DNA of 33,522 nt from an uncultured Prevotellaceae bacterium (GCA_902761905.1 CACWMK010000046.1:1-33522), one strand, 5' to 3'. Positions 16,565 through 25,215 are shown, numbered from the stretch's first letter. Made by a program: numbers and translations. The notes: a model not told the origin generated them from the letters alone.

Positions 16565-17821
16565 TTATTTATCGAGATACTTACCTACCATCTCGATAAG
16601 GTTTTCTACCTTGAAAGGCTTGGCCATAAACTCATCGCAGCCTGCTATCTTGGCCTCGCGGATGTTCTCTTCGAATGCGTAGGCGCTGAGGGCGATGACT
16701 GGTGTGTTCGAGTCGACTTCCTTGATGATACGTGTGGCGTCGAGACCATTCATCTCGGGCATACGGATATCCATAAGGATAAGGTCGGGATGCTCTTCCT
16801 CGTTGAGTGTTACGGCCTCGATACCATTGTGGGCACGGATAAGGCGGTAGCGCTTGTGGAGCACAATCTTTACCAGCTCGTAGTTGCTGTCCTCGTCCTC
16901 GGCCACAAGAATGGTCTTTTTGTTCATATCGTCGGGACGGCCGCTAACACGGATGGTGCGCACATTGGCTGTGGTGGTGTTGCGAACGGGCGACATGCCA
17001 CCGATGGTGCCTTCGAAAGGAAGGTGGAAGTAGAATCGGGCGCCATGACCCAGCTCTGATTCTACGAATATCTGGCCGCCAAGCTTCTCGACGATGATCT
17101 TACACAGTGCCAGACCAAGGCCGTAGCCATTGTTGTTGGTCTCGGCATCGCGAGATACGTAGGTTTCGAAAAGGTGGGGCAGATCCTTGGGGTCGATACC
17201 AGAACCGGTATCTTCGACAAAGAATTCGATCTGTGAACCCTCGTCGAGCATACGGTAACCGTAGGTGATGCTGCCCGAAGGGGTGTGCTTGAGAGCATTG
17301 CTAATGAGGTTAGAGAACACCTGGGTGATACGGTTGGCATCGGTATTGAAAGTGACGGCCATGGTAGGCTTCTTCCATACGAGCTTGAGTGTATCGGGAC
17401 AGCGGAACTTGAAGAGGTTCTTGATGCTGTCGCACAGCTGATTGAGGTCGGTGCTCGACTTCTTCATCGTGATTTCGCCAGCCTCTACACGCGAGAGGTC
17501 GAGAATCTCGTTGACAAGACTCTGCAGGCGGTTGTTGTTGCTCTCGATGATTTCGAAGAACTTCATGCGGTCTTCCTGCGAGTCGGTCTCGACAAGTACG
17601 CGCGAAAAACCTTCGATTGCGTTAAGGGGAGTACGAATTTCATGGCTCATGTTGGCCAGGAAGAGCGACTTCATCTTGCTCGCCTTCTCAGCCTTTTGGG
17701 CCTTCTCCTCGTATTCCTTTAGCTTCTGGTTAGCAATCGCCAGCTGTTCCTGCGCAAGTGTCAGTCTGCGGTTAACATCTGAGTACTGCTGAAGCAAAAT
17801 TTCCTTTTCGGTTCTTTCCAT
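16565..17821 (-). CDS. cytoplasmic hybrid histidine kinase / response regulator
   Basis: The 418-aa protein starts with a coiled coil (about 1-50) and has no membrane segment or sensor domain. The HisKA dimerisation domain carries His60 in FLANMSHEIRTPLNAIEG. The ATPase domain shows NLISNALKHT (N box), DTGSGI (G1) and GYGLGLALCK (G2). A receiver domain closes the protein, with acidic residues in VAEDED, phospho-acceptor Asp351 in LILMDIRMPEMNG and the conserved Lys in MAKPF. With no output domain it must pass phosphate on or act by contact. The sensor partner is not visible. First gene of a three-gene transcript with its own promoter. Confidence 0.93.
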   Translation of the reverse strand: MERTEKEILLQQYSDVNRRLTLAQEQLAIANQKLKEYEEKAQKAEKASKMKSLFLANMSHEIRTPLNAIEGFSRVLVETDSQEDRMKFFEIIESNNNRLQSLVNEILDLSRVEAGEITMKKSSTDLNQLCDSIKNLFKFRCPDTLKLVWKKPTMAVTFNTDANRITQVFSNLISNALKHTPSGSITYGYRMLDEGSQIEFFVEDTGSGIDPKDLPHLFETYVSRDAETNNNGYGLGLALCKIIVEKLGGQIFVESELGHGARFYFHLPFEGTIGGMSPVRNTTTANVRTIRVSGRPDDMNKKTILVAEDEDSNYELVKIVLHKRYRLIRAHNGIEAVTLNEEEHPDLILMDIRMPEMNGLDATRIIKEVDSNTPVIALSAYAFEENIREAKIAGCDEFMAKPFKVENLIEMVGKYLDK

Positions 17822-17839
17822 AATGCACTATTTCGCGGA

Positions 17840-17847
17840 CAAAGGTA
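17840..17847 (-). promoter_or_regulatory. -7 box (TACCTTTG) of the histidine kinase transcript
   Basis: CAAAGGTA on the plus strand reads TACCTTTG on the minus strand, 18 nt before the ATG. A TTTTG about 18 bp further upstream may be the -33 element. Confidence 0.6.
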
Positions 17848-17887
17848 ATGTTTTTTTTTATAATACAAAAGAAAATTGGAAAAAATT

Positions 17888-19075
17888 TCAACTTCTTTTA
17901 GCTTTTTCCCATGTTCCGCTGTTGTTATGGGTGCAAAGATAGGCCATTCCGCGAAAAACGTTGAGGTTCATAAATACGAAATAATAGGCCGTGTAGAGCA
18001 GCTTGTTCTTGACGCCGTAGCGTGCCAGAAGCCAGCCGAAGAAGGCGGCGAGGTAGAACACAACCTGCAGTGCAAGTGCCACATCGAAGATGGTGCCGGC
18101 GCGGAAAAGTGACAGTAATGCGTTGACAACCAGCAGGATAACCATGGCTACTGGAGTGACGCTCCAACGCAGTACGCGATGGCTGATGTACTGGAAGCTG
18201 ACCAGGGGATAGCGCAGAGGGTTGAGCAGACTGCGCAGCCACCAGATGCTCTGCAGGCCGCCAGCGGCTATGCGGCGCTTGCGTTTTGACTCTTCGAAGA
18301 TATTTGCCGAGCCGTACTCCTGTGCGTAGGCGTCGGGTGTGTAGGCTATGCGTTTGCCGTCTTGTACGATATACATTGACATCATAAAGTCGTCGAGCAG
18401 TGCCGAGTCGGGTACCTCGCGGATGAGTGTGGGGTCCATGGCGTATAGTTCGCCAGCAGCTCCCATAGCCGAAAAGAGTTCGCTGTCCCATCGCTTAAGT
18501 GTGCTCTCGTAGCGCCAGTACAGGCCTTCGCCCTCGGCGGCCATCTGGCCCTCGCGGCGAGCGGCTACTCGCTTCTCGCCCGACACGCAGCCCACGGTGG
18601 GGTCGCTCATAAACAGGCGGGCTATCTCGCGCATGGCGCCAGGATTGATCATGGTGTTGGCGTCGGTAAAGGCCACGTAGCGGGTGCGGAGTTCCTGCAG
18701 TCCGTGCTTGAGTGCGGCCGACTTGCCTCGGCGCTCGGGGCTGAACACCACATCTACCTCGGGATAGGCCTTGAGCAGCTCGTTGGTGCTGTCGGTGCTG
18801 CCATCGGTTACCCACATGATGCGGAATTTGTCGCGGGGATAGTCGATAGCCAGTGTGTTGGCCATCTTCTCGGCCACAACGTCTTGCTCGTTGTAGGCGC
18901 AGATAAGCAGTGTGATGGATGGTAGCTGTGTGTCATCGGGCTGTGCGGCCTTGCGGGGAGTGCCCGCAAGCAGCCGCTTGAGCCTGATGATAATGTATAA
19001 TAGAATTCCGTAACCCAGATAGGTATAGAATACTATGAGCAACGTGCTCCAGAACAGGATTTTAAGTGTTAACAT
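17888..19075 (-). CDS. membrane glycosyltransferase, family 2
   Basis: The 395-aa protein has an N-terminal membrane segment (about 5-30), a GT2 catalytic domain and about three C-terminal membrane segments. Catalytic landmarks are LLICAYNEQD, VTDGSTDST (nucleotide binding), RRGKSAALKHG and FTDANTMI (the DxD-like position). After the domain the sequence has SKRKRRIAAGGLQ, a basic amphipathic part where processive GT2 enzymes carry Q/RxxRW-type motifs. It probably adds sugars to a lipid carrier or an exported polysaccharide. It starts 13 nt behind the RNase G gene on the same strand, so both may share a transcript. Confidence 0.87.
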   Translation of the reverse strand: MLTLKILFWSTLLIVFYTYLGYGILLYIIIRLKRLLAGTPRKAAQPDDTQLPSITLLICAYNEQDVVAEKMANTLAIDYPRDKFRIMWVTDGSTDSTNELLKAYPEVDVVFSPERRGKSAALKHGLQELRTRYVAFTDANTMINPGAMREIARLFMSDPTVGCVSGEKRVAARREGQMAAEGEGLYWRYESTLKRWDSELFSAMGAAGELYAMDPTLIREVPDSALLDDFMMSMYIVQDGKRIAYTPDAYAQEYGSANIFEESKRKRRIAAGGLQSIWWLRSLLNPLRYPLVSFQYISHRVLRWSVTPVAMVILLVVNALLSLFRAGTIFDVALALQVVFYLAAFFGWLLARYGVKNKLLYTAYYFVFMNLNVFRGMAYLCTHNNSGTWEKAKRS

Positions 19076-19088
19076 AGGCAGAGAGTGT

Positions 19089-20663
19089 TTACTTTGTTTC
19101 GATTTCTTCCTTCATGTCGATGTATTGCCTGTTGGCATCGTAGAACTCGTACTGAAGGAATGCCAGTTTCTGCGAGGAAACAATGTTGATTCCGAATCCA
19201 TACTTGATTTGCCACTTTAGCTTGAGACTGAACAGTCCCTGGTTGATAAAGGCGGCCACGTAGGGATGTACATGCAGATAGAACTTGCGCATACCGATCT
19301 TGTGGACCAAGGTATCGATTTTACTCTCGAGAGTATCGGTGAACAGGATACTCGACTTGATGGTACCCTTGCCGAAACATGTGGGGCAGAGCTCGTCGAC
19401 ATTTACGCTCATGGCTGGGCGCACACGCTGACGGGTGATCTGCATGAGTCCGAACTTGGACAGTGGCAGGATGTTGTGCTTGGCTCGGTCCTTCTGCATG
19501 TTCTTACACATGCGCTCGTAGAGCAGCTGACGGTCCTCGGGCAGTTTCATGTCGATAAAGTCGACGATGATGATGCCGCCCATATCCCTGAGTCTGAGCT
19601 GGCGTGCCAACTCGTCGGCAGCTCCGAGATTGGTCTCGAGGGCGTTAGTCTCCTGACTGTTCTCCTTCTTGATTCGCGTACCGCTGTTCACGTCGACTAC
19701 GTGCATGGCCTCTGTGTGTTCGATAATCAGATAAGCTCCGTGCTTGTAGTTGACGGTCTTTCCGAAGCCAGACTTCAGCTGCTTGGTCACATCGAAATTG
19801 TCGAAGATGGGCACTGTGCCGTTGTATAGCTTTACGATGTCCTTCTTGTCGGGTGCGATGAGTCCAAGGTAATTCTTGATTTCGTCGTAGATGCCGCTGT
19901 CGTTTACATGGATTCCGTCGTAAGTGGGATTGAATAGATCGCGCAACAGTGCAACGGCCCTGCTTTCCTCCTCGAAGCAGAGTTGTGGTCGCTCTGTGGT
20001 TTTCTGTACCTTGCTGATTACATCTTCCCAACGCTTCAACAGAATCTTCAGTTCGGCATCAAGCTCGGCTGCTCGCTTGCCCTCTGCCACCGTACGCACG
20101 ATGACGCCGAAGTTCTTGGGCTTGATGCTCTGAATGAGCTGTTTCAGTCGGCTACGCTCTTCGCCTTTCTTGATTTTGGTAGATACCGAGACGCTGTCTT
20201 CGAAAGGAATGAGCACCAGGTAGCGGCCGGCGAAACTGAGTTCGCAAGTGAGTCGCGGACCTTTGGTGTTGATGGGTTCCTTGACGATTTGTACCAGAAT
20301 CTCCTGACCCACCTTAAGGGTGTTGGCGATACTGCCATCCTTTTTCAGTTCGGGCTGAATGCTGGCTTTCTGGATAGGGTAGAGCTTCTTGCGGTCGCTC
20401 ACCACCTGTTTCAGATATTTCTCGTAAGAGTAGAATTGAGTTCCCAGGTCAAGATAATGCAGGAATGCCACACGTTCGGCTCCGACATCAACGAAACAAG
20501 CGTTAAGTCCTGGCATCAGTTTTTTGACTTTTGCCACATAAATGTTGCCCACCGAGAACGATGCTGTGCGCTGCTCCTGCTGATACTCTACCAGCTGCTT
20601 GTCTTCGAGCAGTGCTATGCTGATGTCTTTCGGCTGCACATCGATGATAACTTCACTTGTCAT
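19089..20663 (-). CDS. rng: ribonuclease G/E family endoribonuclease
   Basis: The 524-aa protein has the RNase G layout: an N-terminal S1-like RNA-binding domain (about 35-125, VGNIYVAKVKKLMPGLNACFVDVG), the 5' sensor and DNase-like core, the metal-binding aspartates (Asp324 in DVNSG, Asp368 in DFIDM) and the Zn-link CPTCFGKG near the C-terminus. No long disordered RNase E tail is present. It should process rRNA and start mRNA decay. It lies behind the HU and 29-aa genes, separated by a 137-nt leader that contains a terminator-like hairpin, a possible site of autoregulation. Confidence 0.93.
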   Translation of the reverse strand: MTSEVIIDVQPKDISIALLEDKQLVEYQQEQRTASFSVGNIYVAKVKKLMPGLNACFVDVGAERVAFLHYLDLGTQFYSYEKYLKQVVSDRKKLYPIQKASIQPELKKDGSIANTLKVGQEILVQIVKEPINTKGPRLTCELSFAGRYLVLIPFEDSVSVSTKIKKGEERSRLKQLIQSIKPKNFGVIVRTVAEGKRAAELDAELKILLKRWEDVISKVQKTTERPQLCFEEESRAVALLRDLFNPTYDGIHVNDSGIYDEIKNYLGLIAPDKKDIVKLYNGTVPIFDNFDVTKQLKSGFGKTVNYKHGAYLIIEHTEAMHVVDVNSGTRIKKENSQETNALETNLGAADELARQLRLRDMGGIIIVDFIDMKLPEDRQLLYERMCKNMQKDRAKHNILPLSKFGLMQITRQRVRPAMSVNVDELCPTCFGKGTIKSSILFTDTLESKIDTLVHKIGMRKFYLHVHPYVAAFINQGLFSLKLKWQIKYGFGINIVSSQKLAFLQYEFYDANRQYIDMKEEIETK

Positions 20664-20710
20664 ACAGTTGTTGTTACTTCTTTTTTTTTGACGTGGTATG
20701 TCTCGTTAGT

Positions 20711-20761
20711 ACTAAAAAGGGTGTGTCGCTATCCGTTTGGTTATGGGATTAGCAGACACAC
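20711..20761 (-). terminator. terminator or leader hairpin upstream of rng
   Basis: Read on the minus strand, GTGTGTC pairs with GACACAC and, further in, GCTAATCC pairs with GGATAGC with a single bulged A. The 3' arm runs into CCTTTTTAG. It may end the HU/29-aa transcript, or act as an attenuator or RNase-sensitive leader for rng, because no TAnnTTTG box was found between it and the rng start. Confidence 0.6.
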
Positions 20762-20800
20762 TCCTTTCATTTCTTTCTATTGGTCACAGAGAATCAAGAT

Positions 20801-20890
20801 TTACTTGCTCTTATGACGATTCTTGCGCAGGCGCTTCTTGCGCTTGTGAGTAGCCATCTTGTGGCCCTTCTTTTTCTTTCCGTTTGGCAT
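20801..20890 (-). CDS. 29-residue very basic protein (AURKAIP1/COX24-like, possible ribosomal protein)
   Basis: This short frame encodes MPNGKKKKGH followed by KMATHKRKKRLRKNRHKSK. The KRKKRLRKNRHK block resembles the C-terminal COX24/AURKAIP1 (DUF1713) motif, known in mitochondria as part of a small-subunit ribosomal protein (mS38), and similar mini-proteins are annotated in Bacteroidetes. More than half of its residues are Lys or Arg, as in small ribosomal proteins. The gene lies 25 nt behind the HU gene and ahead of the rng leader hairpin. Homology assignment is from motif memory; that the gene is real is well supported by its composition and position. Confidence 0.72.
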   Translation of the reverse strand: MPNGKKKKGHKMATHKRKKRLRKNRHKSK

Positions 20891-20915
20891 AATACTAAAT
20901 AATTTATAATGTTAA

Positions 20916-21191
20916 TTACTTCATTCTGTCTACGAAACTCTTAGACGGCTTGAATGATGGGAAGTCGTGAGCCTCGATAACCAATGTGGTGTTCTTAGAG
21001 ATGTTGCGGGCGGTCTTCTGGGCACGACGCTTAACAAGGAATGTGCCGAATCCACGCAGATAGACGTTCTCCTTCTCCTCGGCGAGTACCTCGCGAATCG
21101 CCTCCATGAACGCCTCAACCGAAATGGCTACATCCTTCTTTGCCAGACCTGTGTCTTCAGCAATCTTGTCGATGATTTCTGCCTTTGTCAT
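20916..21191 (-). CDS. HU-family nucleoid protein
   Basis: The 91-aa product has the size and pattern of a canonical HU/IHF subunit: N-terminal helices (MTKAEIIDKIAEDTGLAKKDV), YLRGFGTFLVKRRAQKTARNI forming the DNA-binding arm, and the FKPSKSFVDRMK C-terminus. It bends and compacts DNA as a dimer. The start at 21191 was chosen because it gives the normal HU start; a longer frame would begin at a TTG (21263) that lies inside the TAACTTTG promoter box and cannot be on the transcript. The leader is about 70 nt. It heads a minus-strand cluster with the 29-aa basic protein and RNase G. Confidence 0.93.
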   Translation of the reverse strand: MTKAEIIDKIAEDTGLAKKDVAISVEAFMEAIREVLAEEKENVYLRGFGTFLVKRRAQKTARNISKNTTLVIEAHDFPSFKPSKSFVDRMK

Positions 21192-21260
21192 TTCTTTCTT
21201 TTCTTCTACTTTATATATATTAATAATGTGTAATCTCGAAAAATATTCGATTTCGGACTG

Positions 21261-21268
21261 CAAAGTTA
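21261..21268 (-). promoter_or_regulatory. -7 box (TAACTTTG) of the HU gene
   Basis: CAAAGTTA on the plus strand reads TAACTTTG on the minus strand, about 70 nt upstream of the HU start codon. Confidence 0.6.
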
Positions 21269-21351
21269 CTAATTTTCAGTCGATTACGAAAATATTTCGA
21301 GATTTTTTTTCAAAAAATGATGAAATTCGCCCGATTTTAGGCTTTTTTTTG

Positions 21352-21359
21352 TACCTTTG
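21352..21359 (+). promoter_or_regulatory. -7 box (TACCTTTG) of pyruvate kinase
   Basis: TACCTTTG ends 25 nt before the ATG at 21385. A T8 run lies directly upstream. The leader contains AAGGAAAAATAAC. Confidence 0.6.
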
Positions 21360-21384
21360 CACCACAAAATGAAGGAAAAATAAC

Positions 21385-22830
21385 ATGAAGCAGACAAAAA
21401 TTGTAGCTAGCATAAGCGACAGAAGATGTGATCAGGATTTCATCAGAAGTCTCTTTGAGGCAGGAATGAATGTGGTGAGAATGAATACAGCTCACGCCGA
21501 CGAGCAGGGTATCAAGAATATTATTAATAATGTACGTAGCGTGAGTCACCACATAGGTATACTTATCGATACTAAAGGTCCGGAGGTGAGAACCACCGGG
21601 TGTGAGCAGCCAATCGCCTATAAGACGGGTGATGTGGTTAAGATTTTCGGTCGCCCCGAGATGGACACCACGCACGACATTATCAACCTGTCGTACTCGG
21701 ACTTTGCAGCCGACGTGCACGAGGGTTGCCACATACTTTTCGACGACGGTGCGCTGGATATGCTGGTAATCGGCATAAACGGTCCGGCCGTGATTGCACA
21801 GGTGCAGAACGACGGTGTGCTGGGCTCGCACAAGAGTGTGAACGTGCCTGGTGTGCACATAGCACTGCCCACACTGACTGAGAAGGACCGCAAGAACATA
21901 ATGCTGGCCATCGATCAGGATATCGACTTCATCGCTCACTCGTTTGTGCGTTCGGCTGCTGATGTGCGTGCCGTTCAGGCCATACTGGATGCATACAACA
22001 GCGACATCAAGATTATCTCGAAGATCGAGAATCAGGAGGGTGTCGACAATATCGACGAAATCATCGAGGCATCGTATGGTATCATGATTGCCCGTGGCGA
22101 CCTGGGTATCGAGGTGCCCATCGAGCGTATTCCTGGTATACAGCGACAGATAATCCGCAAGTGTGTGCGCGCCAAGAAGCCTGTAATCGTGGCTACACAG
22201 ATGCTGCACACGATGATAAATAATCCACGTCCTACACGTGCCGAGGTGACCGATATCGCCAACGCCATATACTATCGTACTGACGCGCTGATGCTGAGTG
22301 GCGAGACTGCCAGCGGAAAATATCCCGTAGAGGCTGTACGCACTATGGCTGCGATAGCCGAGCAGGCCGAGAAGGACAAGATGCGCGAGAATGATATCGA
22401 GGTGCCAATGTCGCCCAACTGCGATATCCGTGAGTTTATGTCGCACTCGGCCATCGAGGCAACAGAAAAACTGGGTGTTAAGGGTATCATCACCGACGCA
22501 AGCTCGGGTGATACAGCTCGCAATCTGGCTGCATTCCGCGGACCGAACCCAGTGCTGGCCATCTGCTACAACGACAAGCTGCAGCGACTGCTCAACCTGT
22601 CGTATGGCGTAATACCTGTATTCCAGAAGGAGCACATCGACAACGAGGAGCTGTTCCATGCTGCCGTGCGCATGCTGCGACAGAAAGGTTACGTGCAGGA
22701 GAACGACAAGATAGCCTATCTGAGTGGAAACATAGGCGAGGGTGGTGGTACCAAGTTCCTCGAGATTAACACCGTGAAGGAGGTACTGACCAATCAGTAC
22801 AAGTTCCACCTGCCACACTCGAAGAAATAA
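21385..22830 (+). CDS. pyk: pyruvate kinase
   Basis: The 481-aa enzyme converts phosphoenolpyruvate and ADP to pyruvate and ATP, the last step of glycolysis. Domain A begins with TKIVASISDRR and MNVVRMNTAHA. The active-site motif MIARGDLGIEVP, the PTRAEVTDIANAI stretch and MLSGETASGKYPVEAV are intact. A B-domain-like beta insertion lies around residues 70-160, and the C-terminal allosteric domain (about 350-480) is present. The usual K-binding N-T-x-x-H pattern reads MNTAHADE. The gene stands alone under its own promoter; a dispersed repeat lies directly downstream. Confidence 0.95.
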   Translation: MKQTKIVASISDRRCDQDFIRSLFEAGMNVVRMNTAHADEQGIKNIINNVRSVSHHIGILIDTKGPEVRTTGCEQPIAYKTGDVVKIFGRPEMDTTHDIINLSYSDFAADVHEGCHILFDDGALDMLVIGINGPAVIAQVQNDGVLGSHKSVNVPGVHIALPTLTEKDRKNIMLAIDQDIDFIAHSFVRSAADVRAVQAILDAYNSDIKIISKIENQEGVDNIDEIIEASYGIMIARGDLGIEVPIERIPGIQRQIIRKCVRAKKPVIVATQMLHTMINNPRPTRAEVTDIANAIYYRTDALMLSGETASGKYPVEAVRTMAAIAEQAEKDKMRENDIEVPMSPNCDIREFMSHSAIEATEKLGVKGIITDASSGDTARNLAAFRGPNPVLAICYNDKLQRLLNLSYGVIPVFQKEHIDNEELFHAAVRMLRQKGYVQENDKIAYLSGNIGEGGGTKFLEINTVKEVLTNQYKFHLPHSKK

Positions 22831-22853
22831 CTCTACTTTCGCAATCTCTCCGA

Positions 22854-22934
22854 TGTCATCTCGACTAAGCGCAGCGCATGGAGAGATCCTTACGGCATCC
22901 GAGGAGAGATCTCTCGACTACGCTCGAGATGACA
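22854..22934. repeat. MITE-like dispersed repeat, long copy
   Basis: The 81-bp element has perfect 11-bp terminal inverted repeats, TGTCATCTCGA at 22854-22864 and its complement at 22924-22934. It matches the element at 32870-32927 in opposite orientation, but carries an extra 23 bp bounded by the direct repeat GGAGAGATC. Two decaying end fragments follow at about 22945-22962 and 22970-22982. With its flanks it fills the 194-nt space between pyk and the M3 peptidase gene, where no other feature was seen. Confidence 0.8.
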
Positions 22935-23024
22935 AATGAGGGGGACGCTCGAGATGACAAATGTGGAGGGTTCGAGATGATAAGGTGACTTGTGATAAAT
23001 ATGATACTTAAATTAGATAACAAT

Positions 23025-25109
23025 ATGAAACTAACAAGAACGCTCATGACAATGAGTTTTGCAGCTATGATGCTGCCTACACTGGCCGCTGACGGACTGC
23101 CCAAGGGAGCACCCGACTTCAGCAAGATTAAGGAGACTGACTATCTGCCCGCTATCGAGAATGCTATCAAACTGAAGCGACAGGAGGTGAACAAGATAGT
23201 AGCCAACAAGCAGAAACCAACATTCAAGAACACTATTCTGGCGCTTGAGAAGAGCGGACTGGAACTGGACAAGTGGTTGAACGTGGCCGAGGGACTGGCC
23301 AGTGCACACAAGACTCCAGTGATAGCCGAGACCGAGAAGAAGCTTACACCACTGCTGGCTGAGCTCGACAACGAGATAGACTTCAATAAGGCGCTCTTTA
23401 AGCGTGTGAAATATGTTTACGACAACGAGTATAAAATACTGAAGGGCGAAGACAAGCGACTGACTGAGGTGGTGTATAAGAACTTTGTACGTTCGGGTGC
23501 TCTGCTCGACGATGCCAAGATGGAGCGCATGAAGCAGATAAACATGCGTATATCTGACCTGCAGCAGCAGTGGGGCGACATGTTGCCAGCTGCCACAAAC
23601 AATGCTGTGGTTTGGGTAAACACCAAGGAGGAACTGGCTGGTCTGAGCGATACCGACATCGCCCAGTGCAAGAAGGATGCAGAGAGTCGCGGAGGTAAGG
23701 CTCCTTATGCTATCGTAATCGTAAATACCACCCAGCAGGCCATACTGGCTAGTCTGGACAATCGCGATCTGCGTCGCCGCGTGTTTGATGCTTCGCGTCG
23801 TCGTGCTGATGGTGGCGGAACATTCAATACATTCCCTCTGGTGGTGGAGATAGCCAAGCTTCGCGCAGAGAAGGCTGAGCTGATGGGGTATAAGAATTAT
23901 GCATCGTATTCGCTTGAGAAGACGATGGCTAAAAACTCTGACAATGTGTACAACTTCCTGAAGCAGTTGATAGCAGAGTATAAGCCAAAGGTAGAGGCCG
24001 AGACCAAGGCTATCGAGGACTATGCCAAGAAGCAGATGGGCCCACACTTCAAGTTGCAGCCATACGACCGTTTCTACTATTCGGCCAAGATGAAGCAGGA
24101 GATGCTGAACATCAGCGACGACGAGGTGAAGCCATACTTCAACATCGACAGCGTGATAGTAAACGGTGTGTTCTATGCCGCCAACCGTGTGTACGGACTT
24201 AGCTTTGTGGAGCGCAAAGATGTGCCCACATATCACCCTGACATGAAGGTGTTTGAGGTGCGCGACAAGGATGGCAAGATGCTGGCCCTGTTCTATAGCG
24301 ACCCATATCGCCGTCCTACCAAGCGCGGTGGTGCATGGATGAGTGCTTTTGCCAAGCAGAGCAACTTGCGCAAGCAGTTACCTATTATATATAATGTAAC
24401 CAACTATGCCAAGGCTCCGGAGGGACAGCCCACACTGATAACATGGGACGAGGTGACAACACTGTTCCATGAGTTTGGCCACGCACTGCACGGTATGCTG
24501 AGCAACTGCTACTACAACACACTGAGCGGTACGGCTGTGGCACGCGACTTTGTGGAGATGCCATCGCAGTTTAACGAGAGTTTTGCTTCGATTCCCGAGA
24601 TATTCGACCACTACGCCAAGCACGCTGTGACAGGCGAGCCTATGCCGGCAGAGCTGAAGGAGAAGATGCTGCAGAGCATCAGTTTCCATCAGGCCTACGC
24701 ACTGGGCGAGAATCTGGCTGCCACATGTCTCGATCTGGCCTGGCACCATCTCTCTAAGGACGAGATACCAACAGCCGAGCAGGCTGAGGAGTTCGAGGTA
24801 GAGGCCCTGAAGAAGATAGGTCTGTACGACCAGCAGGTGCCACCACGCTATAGCACATCCTACTTCAACCACGTGTGGGGTGGAGGCTATGCAGCTGGCT
24901 ACTACAGCTATCTGTGGACAGACGTGCTGGCCTGCAACGTGGTAGAGACATTCCAGAAACTGGGTGCTGTAAAGCGCTCTACAGGTGATGCATTCCGCCA
25001 GAAGATTCTGAGTCGCGGAAACATCAAGGACCAGATGGAGATGTTTACCGACTTTACTGGTATGAAGACACCCGACTCATCAGGATTCCTGAAGTATAGA
25101 GGTCTGTAA
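23025..25109 (+). CDS. dcp: M3 family peptidyl-dipeptidase
   Basis: The 694-aa zinc metallopeptidase carries the M3 signature LFHEFGHALHGML (His482, Glu483, His486). Further on, residues of the M3 substrate and C-terminal pocket appear: FVEMPSQFNESFA, and later YYSYLWTDVLA. The N-terminus (MKLTRTLMTMSFAAMMLPTLAA) looks like a signal peptide, so it may act in the periplasm, removing dipeptides from peptide C-termini. An upstream in-frame GTG (22992) would add 11 residues ahead of the signal peptide; the ATG at 23025 was preferred. Single-gene unit, with the dispersed repeat just upstream. Confidence 0.92.
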   Translation: MKLTRTLMTMSFAAMMLPTLAADGLPKGAPDFSKIKETDYLPAIENAIKLKRQEVNKIVANKQKPTFKNTILALEKSGLELDKWLNVAEGLASAHKTPVIAETEKKLTPLLAELDNEIDFNKALFKRVKYVYDNEYKILKGEDKRLTEVVYKNFVRSGALLDDAKMERMKQINMRISDLQQQWGDMLPAATNNAVVWVNTKEELAGLSDTDIAQCKKDAESRGGKAPYAIVIVNTTQQAILASLDNRDLRRRVFDASRRRADGGGTFNTFPLVVEIAKLRAEKAELMGYKNYASYSLEKTMAKNSDNVYNFLKQLIAEYKPKVEAETKAIEDYAKKQMGPHFKLQPYDRFYYSAKMKQEMLNISDDEVKPYFNIDSVIVNGVFYAANRVYGLSFVERKDVPTYHPDMKVFEVRDKDGKMLALFYSDPYRRPTKRGGAWMSAFAKQSNLRKQLPIIYNVTNYAKAPEGQPTLITWDEVTTLFHEFGHALHGMLSNCYYNTLSGTAVARDFVEMPSQFNESFASIPEIFDHYAKHAVTGEPMPAELKEKMLQSISFHQAYALGENLAATCLDLAWHHLSKDEIPTAEQAEEFEVEALKKIGLYDQQVPPRYSTSYFNHVWGGGYAAGYYSYLWTDVLACNVVETFQKLGAVKRSTGDAFRQKILSRGNIKDQMEMFTDFTGMKTPDSSGFLKYRGL

Positions 25110-25176
25110 TACCACTGGTTAGGTTAATAATTCCTAAATGATAGGCTATAACACGGATTTTCTCGAAAAAATGGAG

Positions 25177-25184
25177 TAATTTTG
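25177..25184 (+). promoter_or_regulatory. -7 box (TAATTTTG) of the IscU-like/GGGtGRT operon
   Basis: TAATTTTG lies 54 nt before the ATG at 25239. The leader contains a perfect palindrome at 25216-25229. Confidence 0.6.
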
Positions 25185-25215
25185 TAGGTCAAAAATAGGA
25201 TATATTAAGTTGTTT

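Noticed and set aside
21337-22818. 493-codon minus-strand frame opposite pyruvate kinase
   Set aside because: Pyruvate kinase on the plus strand is unmistakable; the antisense frame is rich in His, Leu and Val from complementing biased codons and resembles no family.
23031-24236. 401-codon minus-strand frame opposite the M3 peptidase
   Set aside because: Antisense shadow of a conserved zinc peptidase gene, with no promoter or family signal.
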